NCBI RefSeq assembly: GCF_003313395.1
Contig: NZ_QNFZ01001060.1
Coordinates: 1-32,164, forward strand
DNA from: Nonomuraea lactucae
GTDB lineage: Bacteria; Actinomycetota; Actinomycetes; Streptosporangiales; Streptosporangiaceae
DNA: 32,164 nt
Direction of reading: 5' to 3'
The notes under the pieces are model-generated. The model searched no databases and was not told the origin of the DNA. It saw only the letters and a list, made by a program, of their open reading frames with translations. The position numbers and the translations under genes are program-made. Shown here piece after piece: positions 1-6,507 of the stretch (within the stretch, counting starts at the first letter, position 1; every line of letters begins with the position of its first letter).

Positions 1-2
1 CG

Positions 3-131
3 CACGCCGAGGGGCGCGGGCTCGCGGGGATGCGCGCGACGGTGACCGCCGCCGGCGGGCGGTTCGCCGCCGGCCCTCGTCAGGGTGGCGGCTTCCAGGT
101 CGTGGCGAGGTTCCCGAGGGACATCGGGTGA
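3..131 (+). CDS. C-terminal end of a sensor histidine kinase (partial)
   Basis: The reading frame is open from the window edge and ends in TGA at 129-131, giving 43 residues. It contains GRGLAGMRATV, which matches the G2 box (GxGLxGMRERV) of the HATPase domain of NarL/DesK-type (HisKA_3) sensor kinases, and it ends in a short beta strand (FQVVARFP) as these proteins do. The stop overlaps the GTG start of the response regulator by 4 nt, the usual arrangement of a co-translated two-component pair. The signal cannot be guessed because the sensor part lies outside the window. Confidence 0.8.
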   Translation, partial: HAEGRGLAGMRATVTAAGGRFAAGPRQGGGFQVVARFPRDIG

Positions 132-778
132 TCAGGGTGGCCGTGGCCGACGACCAGGCCGTCGTGCGGATGGGGCTCAGGGCGCTGCTGGAACGGGAGC
201 CCGACCTGGAGTGCGTCGGCGAGGCGGCCGACGGCGCGGGCGCGCTCCAGCTGATCCGCCGCACCCGCCCCGACGTGCTGCTGCTCGACATCCGCATGCC
301 GGGCATGGACGGCCTGGCCACGCTCAGGGCCGTCGCGGGCGACGAGGAGCTCTCCGGCACCAGGGTCGTGGTGGTCACGACGTTCGCCGTCGACGAGTAC
401 GTCTTCGCCGCGCTCCAGGCGGGCGCCAGCGGGTTCGTGCTGAAGGACGGCGCGCCGGAGGAGCTGGTGAACGCCGTACGCGTGGTGGCCGCGGGCGAGG
501 CGCTGCTGTCCCCGTCGATCACCAGGAAGGTGATCGGCCTGTTCGGCCGGCACGGCACGGAGCCGGTGGAGGGCCTCGACACGCTGACCCCGCGCGAGCG
601 GGAGCTGGTCGCCTGGGTGGCCACCGGCAGGTCCAACGACGACATCGCCAGGGAGCTGGTGATCAGCCCCGACACCGTGCGCACCCACGTCAGCCGGGCC
701 ATGGTGAAGCTGCGGGCCCGCGACCGCGCCCAGCTCGTCGTGTTCGCCATGCGGGCCGGGCTGGCCGCGCCCGGCTGA
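128..778 (+). CDS. NarL/LuxR-family two-component response regulator
   Basis: This 216-residue protein is the usual length for a NarL-type regulator. The receiver domain fills about residues 1-120, with the acidic pair D8-D9, the phospho-acceptor D54 in LLLDIRMPGMDG, and the conserved threonine and lysine (VVVVTTF; FVLKDG). A LuxR-type helix-turn-helix follows at about 148-210 (LTPRERELVAWVATGRSN, then TVRTHVSRAMVKL). The GTG start sits in a GTGA overlap with the kinase stop, so the two proteins are co-translated. When phosphorylated by the kinase it should dimerise and bind DNA. Its targets cannot be read from the sequence. The gene converges on the secY-like gene with only 10 nt between the stops, leaving no room for a separate terminator. 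Confidence 0.95.
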   Translation: MIRVAVADDQAVVRMGLRALLEREPDLECVGEAADGAGALQLIRRTRPDVLLLDIRMPGMDGLATLRAVAGDEELSGTRVVVVTTFAVDEYVFAALQAGASGFVLKDGAPEELVNAVRVVAAGEALLSPSITRKVIGLFGRHGTEPVEGLDTLTPRERELVAWVATGRSNDDIARELVISPDTVRTHVSRAMVKLRARDRAQLVVFAMRAGLAAPG

Positions 779-788
779 GCGAGAGGTG

Positions 789-2078
789 CTAGCGCAGGAA
801 ACCCTCGTAGTCGCGCTGCTGCACCTGCGCCTCGATCTGCTTCACCGTGTCGAGTCCCACCCCCACCATGATCAGCACGCTCGTCCCCCCGAACGGGAAG
901 TTCTGCTGCGTGCCGGGATCCTTGAGGATCATGAACGCCACCAGGGGCAGCAGCGCCAGCACTCCGAGGTAGGCGGCCCCGGCCGCGGTCAGCCGGGACA
1001 GCACGTACGCCAGGTACCCGGCGGTGGGCCGCCCCGGCCGGATGCCCGGCACGAACCCCCCGTACCTCTTCATGCCGTCCGCCACCTCCACCGGGTTGAC
1101 GCTGATCGACACGTAGAAGTACGCGAACCCCACGATCATCAGGACGTACGAACCCAGGTACAGCGGGTGCGTCCCCGAGGTGAGGACGCGCGCGATCCAC
1201 CCGGCGGCGCCCTCGCCGAGCAGCGGGGCGGCCAGCGTCGGCAGGTAGAGCAGCGACGTGGCGAAGATCACCGGCACGATGCCCGCCTGGTTGACCTTCA
1301 GCGGCAGGTACGTGCTGGTCCCGCCGTACATGCGGCGCCCGACCATCCTCTTCGCGTACTGCACGGGCACGCGCCGCTGCGCCTGCTCCACGAAGACCAC
1401 GCCCGCGACCACGAACGCCCCCGACACGAGCACGACCGCGAACGAGAAGGGGCTCACCACGAAGACGGTGGACAGGTAGGACGGGAAGACCGCCACGACC
1501 TGCGCGAACATCAGCAGCGACATCCCGTTCCCGATCCCCCTCTCCGTGATCAGCTCGCCGGCCCACATGACCACGCAGGCTCCCGCCACCATGGTCAGCA
1601 CGATCACGACCGCGCTCGTCAGGCCGTCGTCGTGCAGCAGCGGGCGCGGGCACCCGGGCAGCAACTGGCCGGACCGGGCGAGCGCCACGACCGTGCCGGC
1701 GTTGGGGACGGCCAGGCCCACGGTGAGGTACCGGGTGTACTGGGTGATCCTGGCCTGCCCCGCCTGCCCCTCCTTCCTGAGCGTCTCCAGCCGCGGCACC
1801 AGCGCGGGGACGAGCTGCATGACGATGCTGGCGGTGATGTACGGCATCACGCCCAGCGCGAAGACCGACAGCTTCAGCATCGCGCCCCCGCTGAACAGCT
1901 GCATCATGTCGATCAGCCCGCCTCGCGCGGTTCCCAGGCACTGCCGTACGGCGACGACGTCCACCCCCGGCGACGGCATCACCTGCCCGAACCTGAACAG
2001 CGCCAGCAGGCCCAGCGTGAACAGCAGCTTCTTGCGGAGCTCCGGCACCCGGAACGCCCTGATCAGCATGGTTGGCAT
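789..2078 (-). CDS. secY: SecY preprotein translocase channel subunit, stand-alone paralogue
   Basis: The 429-residue product is full length for SecY and should have ten transmembrane segments. It shows the N-terminal [20 protein letters not shown], the plug region after PSPGVD, the cytoplasmic loop [20 protein letters not shown] followed by [13 protein letters not shown], and the C-terminal QRDYEGFLR, all family hallmarks. SecY forms the membrane pore used by SecA and ribosomes for protein export. The primary actinobacterial secY lies in the ribosomal spc operon before adk and map. Here the neighbours are a two-component system and a P-loop ATPase, so this is probably a second copy. Some positions differ from housekeeping SecY, for example a cysteine in RQCLGT and a periplasmic insert around [10 protein letters not shown]. 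No accessory SecA is visible nearby. A second possible start lies three codons in. Confidence 0.93.
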   Translation of the reverse strand: MPTMLIRAFRVPELRKKLLFTLGLLALFRFGQVMPSPGVDVVAVRQCLGTARGGLIDMMQLFSGGAMLKLSVFALGVMPYITASIVMQLVPALVPRLETLRKEGQAGQARITQYTRYLTVGLAVPNAGTVVALARSGQLLPGCPRPLLHDDGLTSAVVIVLTMVAGACVVMWAGELITERGIGNGMSLLMFAQVVAVFPSYLSTVFVVSPFSFAVVLVSGAFVVAGVVFVEQAQRRVPVQYAKRMVGRRMYGGTSTYLPLKVNQAGIVPVIFATSLLYLPTLAAPLLGEGAAGWIARVLTSGTHPLYLGSYVLMIVGFAYFYVSISVNPVEVADGMKRYGGFVPGIRPGRPTAGYLAYVLSRLTAAGAAYLGVLALLPLVAFMILKDPGTQQNFPFGGTSVLIMVGVGLDTVKQIEAQVQQRDYEGFLR

Positions 2079-2135
2079 GGCTCCCGAGTCTGGCCGGGCG
2101 CCGCGCGGCGGTCGTCCGCTCAGCGGCTGCTTCCG

Positions 2136-2155
2136 CGTACGCGGATCCGCGTACG
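2136..2155. promoter_or_regulatory. 20-bp perfect palindrome between divergent genes
   Basis: The sequence CGTACGCGGATCCGCGTACG is its own reverse complement over 20 bp. It lies between the start of the minus-strand secY-like gene (2078) and the plus-strand ATPase (2189), where the two promoters must be. A palindrome of this size in a divergent promoter region is typical of a dimeric repressor such as a TetR-type protein. No such regulator gene is adjacent, so the binding protein is unknown. Confidence 0.5.
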
Positions 2156-2188
2156 TGCCCCGCCCGGCCAGGCGGGCAGACTGGTCGC

Positions 2189-2755
2189 ATGAGCACGGTC
2201 TGGGTGATCAGCGGGCCGCCGGGCGCGGGCAAGTCGACGGTCGCCGCGGCGCTGCTCGCCCGCCTGGCGCCGGTGCCCGCCCTGCTCGACAAGGACGCCG
2301 TCTACGGAGACTTCGTCGCCGCGGTCCTCGAGGGGCACGGCAGGCCGCCCGGCGAGCGCGAGGGCCCCTGGTACGACGAGCACGTCAAGCGCCACGAGTA
2401 CGCCGGCCTCACCCGGCTGGCCAGGCAGATCCGCGGGCACGGCTGCCCGGTCATGCTCGACGGCCCGTTCACCGGGCAGGTCCACTCGGCCGGCAGGTGG
2501 GCCCGGTGGGTGGAGGAGCTGGGCGGCCCTCCGGTCCGCCTGGTCTGGGTGCGCTCGGACGGCGCGACGCTGCGCGAGCGGCTGGAGGCCAGGGGGCTGG
2601 CGAGGGACGCGGGCAAGCTGGCGGCGTTCGAGGCGTACCTGGAGGCGATCCTCGTGGACGAGCCGCCCGCCGTACCCCATCTGGAGCTCGACAACCGGCG
2701 CGCGGCCCCGCCACTGGACGCCCAGCTCAGCGCGGCGGGCATACCACCGCTGTAG
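2189..2755 (+). CDS. AAA-type P-loop nucleotide-binding protein (small kinase-like)
   Basis: A 188-residue P-loop protein. The Walker A motif GPPGAGKST is at residues 9-17, directly after the first beta strand (VWVIS), and [11 protein letters not shown] supplies the acidic residue expected after strand 2. The layout resembles small-molecule kinases such as gluconate or shikimate kinase and zeta-toxin-like phosphotransferases. A lid-like stretch rich in arginine ([19 protein letters not shown]) lies at about 125-145. The ATG at 2189 was chosen because the frame upstream to 2072 crosses the divergent promoter region and only the shorter form begins with a P-loop beta strand. Its substrate cannot be deduced. 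The downstream genes are on the other strand, so it is probably transcribed alone. Confidence 0.8.
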   Translation: MSTVWVISGPPGAGKSTVAAALLARLAPVPALLDKDAVYGDFVAAVLEGHGRPPGEREGPWYDEHVKRHEYAGLTRLARQIRGHGCPVMLDGPFTGQVHSAGRWARWVEELGGPPVRLVWVRSDGATLRERLEARGLARDAGKLAAFEAYLEAILVDEPPAVPHLELDNRRAAPPLDAQLSAAGIPPL

Positions 2756-2802
2756 CCCAGGGGGGTCATCGGTGGGCTGTTCCGGCTGTACGGCGGCCTC
2801 GC

Positions 2803-3039
2803 TCAGTATTGGAGCCCGAAAGTGTGCGGCCCCAGGCCGAACCCATCGCCCTTGGGCACCACATACCCCTGCTCGATGAGCGTGGACAGGCTCCGCCGTA
2901 CGTCGTCCTCCTCCAGGCCGCTCGCGCGGGTCAGCGCGCCGAGCCCGACGGCGCCACCCCCGACCGCGTGGGAGGCGACCGCCTCGTACACATGGCTGTC
3001 GACGTCGGACAGTGCCTGCACGTCGTGGTCGCGGGCCAT
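2803..3039 (-). CDS. small winged-helix-like hypothetical protein
   Basis: This 78-residue protein has the helical and turn pattern of a winged helix: VYEAVASHA, then LGALTRASGLEEDDVRRSLSTL, then EQGYVVPKGDGFGLG as the wing. Such a fold would bind DNA or act as a small adaptor, but no family was recognised with certainty. Its ATG overlaps the stop of the upstream DUF6158-like gene in a TGATG junction, so the two are translationally coupled. The strand pairing and codon use agree with a real gene. The function is unknown. Confidence 0.65.
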   Translation of the reverse strand: MARDHDVQALSDVDSHVYEAVASHAVGGGAVGLGALTRASGLEEDDVRRSLSTLIEQGYVVPKGDGFGLGPHTFGLQY

Positions 3040-3263
3040 CAGCGCTCCCTCGCCCCCTCCCGCAGCCGCCCGGGATCGACGTCACGTTCCGGATAGCGGC
3101 GCAGGTATTCGCTTTCGAGCTCGTTCGTCCGCGAGGTGTGCCGCGCCAGGGCGTCGTCCGAACCGTGCAGCAGGGTGTCGGTGCGGGTCGCGTGGAGTTG
3201 CCGCAGCTCACGCAGCAGATCGTCGTCGCCGAGCTCTCTAGGGTCGATTCCCATCGTGGTCAT
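3039..3263 (-). CDS. DUF6158-like small protein
   Basis: A charged 74-residue protein containing GIDPRELGDDDLLRELRQLH, then RHTSRTNELESEYLRRYPERD and a C-terminal REGAR. The pattern matches, from memory, the DUF6158 family of actinobacteria, which has no known function. ATG 3263 was chosen because AGGGGGG lies about 6 nt upstream. The longer frame to 3296 would run into the palindromes at 3292-3330. The stop overlaps the start of the small winged-helix gene, so the two form a unit. The divergent LysR gene shares the upstream region and may co-regulate it. Confidence 0.75.
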   Translation of the reverse strand: MTTMGIDPRELGDDDLLRELRQLHATRTDTLLHGSDDALARHTSRTNELESEYLRRYPERDVDPGRLREGARER

Positions 3264-3291
3264 GGGATCCCCCCTACCCCAGGAGGTCCTC

Positions 3292-3330
3292 GACAATATC
3301 TGTCATATTTCCTGACATAAGGGCATTGTC
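3292..3330. promoter_or_regulatory. nested inverted repeats in the LysR/DUF6158 divergent promoter
   Basis: Two symmetric pairs share almost one centre. The inner arms are TGTCA (3301-3305) and TGACA (3313-3317), and the outer arms are GACAAT (3292-3297) and ATTGTC (3325-3330). The segment is AT-rich compared with its surroundings. The inner pair fits the T-N11-A type of LysR operator, and LysR regulators usually bind in the divergent region upstream of their own gene, as here. The assignment to this LysR protein is inference. Confidence 0.5.
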
Positions 3331-3360
3331 GGGAGGAGACGACCGCCTTACCTTCCCGTT

Positions 3361-4293
3361 ATGGACCTCGAGCTCAGGCACCTCAGGATCGTCCGCGCGG
3401 TCGCGGACGCGGGAAGTGTCAGCAAGGCCGCCGCCCTGCTCGGGCTGGCCCAGCCTGCCTTGACCGCCCAGCTCAAGCGCATCGAGAGGGCCCTAGGCGG
3501 CGCCCTGTTCGAGCGCGACCGGCACGGCGCCCGGCCCACCCTTCTAGGCGAGCTCGTCATCGCCAGAGCCCGGGTGCTCCTGCCCGCGGCCAAGGAACTG
3601 CAGGCCGAGGCCGCACGATTCGTCCACGCCCCGTCCTCCGGCTTCCGCATCGGCGCCACCCACGGCCCCGTTCTGGGCGGCCTCGTCGACCGGCTCGCCT
3701 CCGAGCGCGCCGTCACCACGTACACGAGCTGGTCGGCGCGCGAGCTCACCGCCCGCGTGGAGATGGGCCGCCTCGACTACGCCCTGATCGGCACCTGCGG
3801 CGGCAGCGGCACCCCCGCCGGCAGCCTGCTCTGGGAGACCATCGGCGTCGACCCCGCCTTCGCCCTCGTCGGCTACGACCACCCCGCGGCCGGCGAGAAG
3901 GAGGTGGAACTGTCCGACCTCGCGAGGGAGCAGTGGGCCGTCACACCGGGAGACGGCTGCTTCGCCGACTGCTTCGCCATGGCCTGCGCCCGCGCCGGCT
4001 TCACCCCCGCGACCATCTACGAGACGGACGTGGCCACCTGCACCCACCTCGCCCAGGTCGGCCGCGCCGTGGCGCTCTGCCAGGCCACCAACCAGCCCGT
4101 GGCGGGGCTGGTCATGCTGCCGCTCGCGGGCGCGCCGCTGAGCTGGCGGCACCTCCTCGGCCGCCACCCCTCCGCCCCCGACGCCCCCTGGGTCCTCGCC
4201 CAGGCCAAACAGGCCCACACCGAGTCCGTACGGCGAAGCCCCGTCTACCACGACTGGCTGGTACGCAACACCGGCTACGGCACTGCCCCCTGA
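3361..4293 (+). CDS. LysR-family transcriptional regulator
   Basis: A 310-residue protein of standard LysR length. The N-terminal winged helix-turn-helix spans about 1-60 (LRHLRIVRAVADAGSVSKAA, then QPALTAQLKRIERALGGALFER), followed by the linker helix and a periplasmic-binding-protein-like effector domain from about residue 88. Cysteines at GTCGGSG, DGCFADCFAMACARAG and DVATCTHL are more numerous than usual but no redox pair can be assigned. The gene is divergent from the DUF6158-like pair across a palindromic region, which it may control. It converges on the phosphatase gene across a GC-rich repeat tract. The effector is unknown. Confidence 0.92.
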   Translation: MDLELRHLRIVRAVADAGSVSKAAALLGLAQPALTAQLKRIERALGGALFERDRHGARPTLLGELVIARARVLLPAAKELQAEAARFVHAPSSGFRIGATHGPVLGGLVDRLASERAVTTYTSWSARELTARVEMGRLDYALIGTCGGSGTPAGSLLWETIGVDPAFALVGYDHPAAGEKEVELSDLAREQWAVTPGDGCFADCFAMACARAGFTPATIYETDVATCTHLAQVGRAVALCQATNQPVAGLVMLPLAGAPLSWRHLLGRHPSAPDAPWVLAQAKQAHTESVRRSPVYHDWLVRNTGYGTAP

Positions 4294-4347
4294 CCCTCTC
4301 CCCCGGCACCCGGCGCCCGGCCCTCCCGCTGGGCGCCCCCGCACGCC

Positions 4348-4486
4348 ATGATCGGCGGCCAGGTCAGGCGGACCGGCGAGGCGGGCAGGTCAGACGCGGG
4401 CGATCAGGCGCGGCGATCAGGCGCGGCGGCGAGGCGGGGCGGCGAGGGGGGAGGTCAGACGGGGCGATCAGGCGGGGCGGTCAGGC
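4348..4486. repeat. degenerate GC-rich tandem repeat tract
   Basis: The region between the convergent LysR and phosphatase genes is a low-complexity tract. The decamer CGATCAGGCG occurs at 4401-4410, 4414-4423 and 4465-4474, with related copies GGTCAGGCG, GGTCAGACG and CGGTCAGGCC. It is probably a slippage-generated spacer and may help separate the two convergent transcripts. It does not look coding on either strand. Confidence 0.6.
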
Positions 4487-5011
4487 CAACAGGAACTCCC
4501 ACCCGGGCTGCCACTCGAACGGCGCATCGACAAGCTCCTCCAACGGCACCCCCTCAAGCAGGTTCTGCAACGCCCACCGATTCGCGGAGTGCGCGATGAT
4601 CAGCACCGTGCCCCCCTGCCACTCCTTCTTCACCTCTTCCTCCAGGAACGCCGCGGTCTCTGCCACCACGTGCCGGTAGCTCTGCCCTCCCGGCCACGGC
4701 GCGTCGATGTGCCTGCCGCGCAGCATCTCCACCTCGCTCACCGGCCGCCCGTTGTAGATCCCGTAATCGCACTCCCGCAGCCGCGCGTCGAGCCTGACCT
4801 CCTTGCCGCCACCGAACGCGATCTCCACCGTCTCCACGGCCCGCCGCAGATCGGAGGCGTACACGACGTCCACGTCCCGCCGCCGCGCCCCCAACTCCAC
4901 GGCCAGCTCCCGCCCCGCCCGTGACAGCTCGCCCGGCAGCCACCCGGTGGCGATCCCGATCTCGTTGTCCACCGTCATGGAATGGGTCTCGTAGATCAGT
5001 CTCACGCCCAT
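4481..5011 (-). CDS. histidine phosphatase superfamily protein with altered RHG motif
   Basis: A 176-residue member of the phosphoglycerate-mutase-like (histidine phosphatase) fold. The first strand reads LIYETHSMTVDNE, where the usual RHG is THS: the phospho-accepting histidine remains, but the preceding arginine is threonine. Other hallmarks are present: GWLPGELSRAGRELA, SDLRRAVETVE (second arginine), RECDYG (catalytic glutamate) and LIIAHSANRWAL (second histidine). Close relatives with this altered start are, from memory, common in actinobacteria, so it may define a subgroup. Activity is plausible but the substrate is unknown. ATG 5011 was preferred over 5035 because the domain begins there. 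The upstream 210 nt to the tRNA hold no recognisable gene. Confidence 0.85.
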   Translation of the reverse strand: MGVRLIYETHSMTVDNEIGIATGWLPGELSRAGRELAVELGARRRDVDVVYASDLRRAVETVEIAFGGGKEVRLDARLRECDYGIYNGRPVSEVEMLRGRHIDAPWPGGQSYRHVVAETAAFLEEEVKKEWQGGTVLIIAHSANRWALQNLLEGVPLEELVDAPFEWQPGWEFLLA

Positions 5012-5221
5012 TCCCCCGACGCTACCGGCCCCCACATCCCCATTGAGGGGAATTCTCCGGCTATGCCCTCGGCGTACATCACCCCACGGACTCGATCAAC
5101 CCTCGGGAGCGTGGAATGATGTGCGAGGCGGCGATCCATCCGGGCGCGGCGTCACCGCCGGATCCGATGCTCTAGCCTTAGCGTGCGCGGGGGCATCGAC
5201 GCGCCCACACAACTCAATCCA

Positions 5222-5295
5222 GGGGCGGTAGCTCAGCCGGTCAGAGCATCGGACTCATAATCCGTGGGTCGTGGGTTCAAGTCCCACCCGCCCTA
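5222..5295 (+). tRNA. tRNA-Met (CAT anticodon)
   Basis: A complete cloverleaf of 74 nt without encoded CCA. The acceptor stem GGGGCGG pairs with CCGCCCT (a G-U pair at the end). The D-arm is GCTC/GAGC, the anticodon loop is CTCATAA with CAT at 5256-5258, and the T-arm is GTGGG/CCCAC with loop TTCAAGT, discriminator A. The terminal pair of the anticodon stem is T-T. The lack of an initiator-type anticodon stem argues for elongator methionine. The isoleucine isoacceptor with a lysidine-modified CAT anticodon cannot be excluded. Its 3' half is the integration site of the adjacent element. Confidence 0.93.
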
Positions 5296-5298
5296 CTT
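5249..5298. repeat. attL: tRNA-proximal attachment repeat
   Basis: This 50-bp stretch, running from the anticodon stem through the 3' end of the tRNA, is repeated at 24350-24399 with a single mismatch (A5253 versus C24354). Forty-five bases from 5254 are identical. The repeat restores the tRNA 3' end after integration, as for other tRNA-targeting tyrosine integrases. Confidence 0.95.
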
Positions 5299-5315
5299 CT
5301 TCCGAACAGCCAAAA

Positions 5316-5352
5316 CCCCCGCCTGACCTGCGCTTTCGCGCGGTGACGGGGG
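5316..5352. terminator. stem-loop terminator between the tRNA and the restriction gene
   Basis: CCCCCG (5316-5321) pairs with CGGGGG (5347-5352). Inside it ACC pairs with GGT and GCGC with GCGC around a TTTC loop. On the minus strand the stem is followed by TTTT, so it can terminate the restriction-enzyme transcript coming from the right. It also lies at the correct place to stop tRNA readthrough. Confidence 0.6.
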
Positions 5353-5394
5353 CTTCTCATGTCCGGCTGTCTACGGCCGATACTGATCGTTTGC

Positions 5395-5420
5395 GGGTAG
5401 CTCTACCCAATACTTACCCA
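5395..5420. other. candidate integrase arm-type site, attL side
   Basis: TACCCAATACTTACCCA at 5404-5420 matches TACCCAATGCTCACCCA at 24263-24279 on the attR side, with two differences in 17 bp. An inverted half-site, GGGTAG-CT-CTACCC (5395-5408), overlaps it. Tyrosine integrases bind repeated arm sites inside the element at both ends, at distances like those seen here (about 105 and 75 bp from the cores). Confidence 0.5.
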
Positions 5421-5441
5421 CGACTTCACCAAGAGCGTGAC

Positions 5442-6386
5442 CTACAACGCGAACCCGGGCCGACTGGCGCCGTACCCCTGCTTGGCCGGCCACACGATGA
5501 CGATGTCCTGGCTGTGGGCCAGTTCGATCAGGTCCTGGCGCGGCTCGCTGGGCAGGAGAATCGCCCTGGTGGCGTCAGGCAGGAAGCGGCCGTAGTCGGC
5601 GAGCTGGCCGATGGCCATGCGCACGTTCTCACGGGTGACGCTGCCCTTGGCCTCGACCAGCAGCTTCGCGGTGTGGTCGTACAGGTCGGTGAAAAGCGGC
5701 CGGGTCTCTCCCTTCGGCAGCATCTGGTGCCGGCCGACCTTGTGGCTTTTGCCGCGCAGGTAGTCGCCCAGCGCCTGCACGAGAGCGGCCTCCTTCCGTT
5801 CGGCCTCGTACGGCTCGCGGTCCGGGTTGACGAAAGTCCGCTCGGTGAGCTGCTGTTCCAGGTCGAGCTCCTGCACCTGGTCTTTGTTCGGGTTGCGCTT
5901 GGCGGCGTCGAGCAGCCGGGCCAGGCTGGTCTGCGGCGGCTGGACGGCGGCGTCGATCGGACGCAGTCGGAAGACGATGACCCGGCGAATGGCGCCCCCG
6001 CCGGTCTCGGGGGCGTCAGCCTCGTACCAGGGGTCCTGGTCGTCCACCTCGAACTTGCCGAGGTAGGTGACAGTGCCGCGGGCGCCCTGGAAGACGCGCA
6101 GCGCCTTCCCCTGCTGCTTGTGGTTCAGGATGCTGGCGTTCCCGGACATCATCCGCTGGTCGCCGTACTGGCCTTCGCCGCTGTAGTGGAACAGGCCGTC
6201 CGGCATCCAGCCGTCGAAGTAGCCGTGCTTCTCGCCGGCGATGGGATCGGTGAAGACGAAGACGTTGGCGCTGCGGCTGGACGGGCCAATGCCGCCCTGG
6301 GTGCGACCACCGAAGTCCTCGTGCAGCGCCTTGCGCTCGATCGGCTCGCCGGGCTTGAGAGTCCATGCGGGGGTGGGGGTGGTCAT
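5442..6386 (-). CDS. predicted modification-dependent restriction endonuclease (SRA-like plus PD-(D/E)XK)
   Basis: A 314-residue, two-domain protein. Residues about 20-145 (DFGGRTQGGIGPS, VFVFTDP, GYFDGW, LFHYSGEGQYGDQRM, GNASILNHKQQGKALRVF) resemble, from memory, the SRA-like base-reading domain of ScoMcrA-type type IV enzymes. Residues about 185-300 carry a PD-(D/E)XK nuclease core: helix with E185-E189, D234/D237, the strand LLVEAKG with E245 and K247, then QLADYGRF. The combination suggests cleavage of DNA carrying modified cytosine. An AGGAGG site lies about 9 nt before the ATG. The gene is cargo wedged between int and attL. The 19-bp palindrome at 6404-6422 just upstream suggests tight repression. 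Family and specificity are inferred. Confidence 0.75.
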   Translation of the reverse strand: MTTPTPAWTLKPGEPIERKALHEDFGGRTQGGIGPSSRSANVFVFTDPIAGEKHGYFDGWMPDGLFHYSGEGQYGDQRMMSGNASILNHKQQGKALRVFQGARGTVTYLGKFEVDDQDPWYEADAPETGGGAIRRVIVFRLRPIDAAVQPPQTSLARLLDAAKRNPNKDQVQELDLEQQLTERTFVNPDREPYEAERKEAALVQALGDYLRGKSHKVGRHQMLPKGETRPLFTDLYDHTAKLLVEAKGSVTRENVRMAIGQLADYGRFLPDATRAILLPSEPRQDLIELAHSQDIVIVWPAKQGYGASRPGFAL

Positions 6387-6403
6387 GAGGCTGTCCCTCC
6401 TGC

Positions 6404-6422
6404 GATCACTTTGCTTGTGATC
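6404..6422. promoter_or_regulatory. 19-bp palindromic operator upstream of the restriction gene
   Basis: GATCAC and GTGATC (6404-6409, 6417-6422) are perfect inverted arms around a 7-nt spacer. They lie just upstream of the AGGAGG ribosome binding site on the minus strand. The position would block transcription of the restriction gene, or form a hairpin in its leader. No dedicated controller protein is encoded next to it. Confidence 0.5.
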
Positions 6423-6430
6423 TACCTTAG

Positions 6431-6492
6431 CGGACCCCGATTACGGATGTGCAATCCCTATTAAGAAATTGGATATCGATTTTCGGGGTCCG
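6431..6492. promoter_or_regulatory. long-spaced inverted repeat in the int/restriction intergenic region
   Basis: CGGACCCCGA (6431-6440) and TCGGGGTCCG (6483-6492) are perfect 10-bp arms 42 nt apart, framing an AT-rich stretch. The segment is the likely promoter of the restriction gene. Reading the minus strand, TTGCAC may act as a -35 box ahead of TAAGGT. It could also end int transcription. Roles are inferred. Confidence 0.4.
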
Positions 6493-6507
6493 ATTGAGGT
6501 ATCAGCG

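Noticed and set aside
786-2192. Long plus-strand frame across the secY-like gene, 468 codons
   Set aside because: It is the reverse of the secY-like gene and yields a His/Arg/Gln-rich product without domains, as expected from antisense reading of GC-rich DNA.
4348-4486. Protein-coding meaning for the GC-rich tract between lysR and the phosphatase gene
   Set aside because: Open frames exist on both strands, but they encode only Gly/Arg/Ala repeats and lack start signals.
5043-5231. Small plus-strand frame between the phosphatase and the tRNA
   Set aside because: No ribosome binding site and no recognisable protein; it runs into the tRNA.
5271-6464. Plus-strand frame of 397 codons through the restriction gene
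   Set aside because: It starts inside the tRNA and is the mirror of the nuclease gene, which has a strong ribosome binding site and recognisable motifs.
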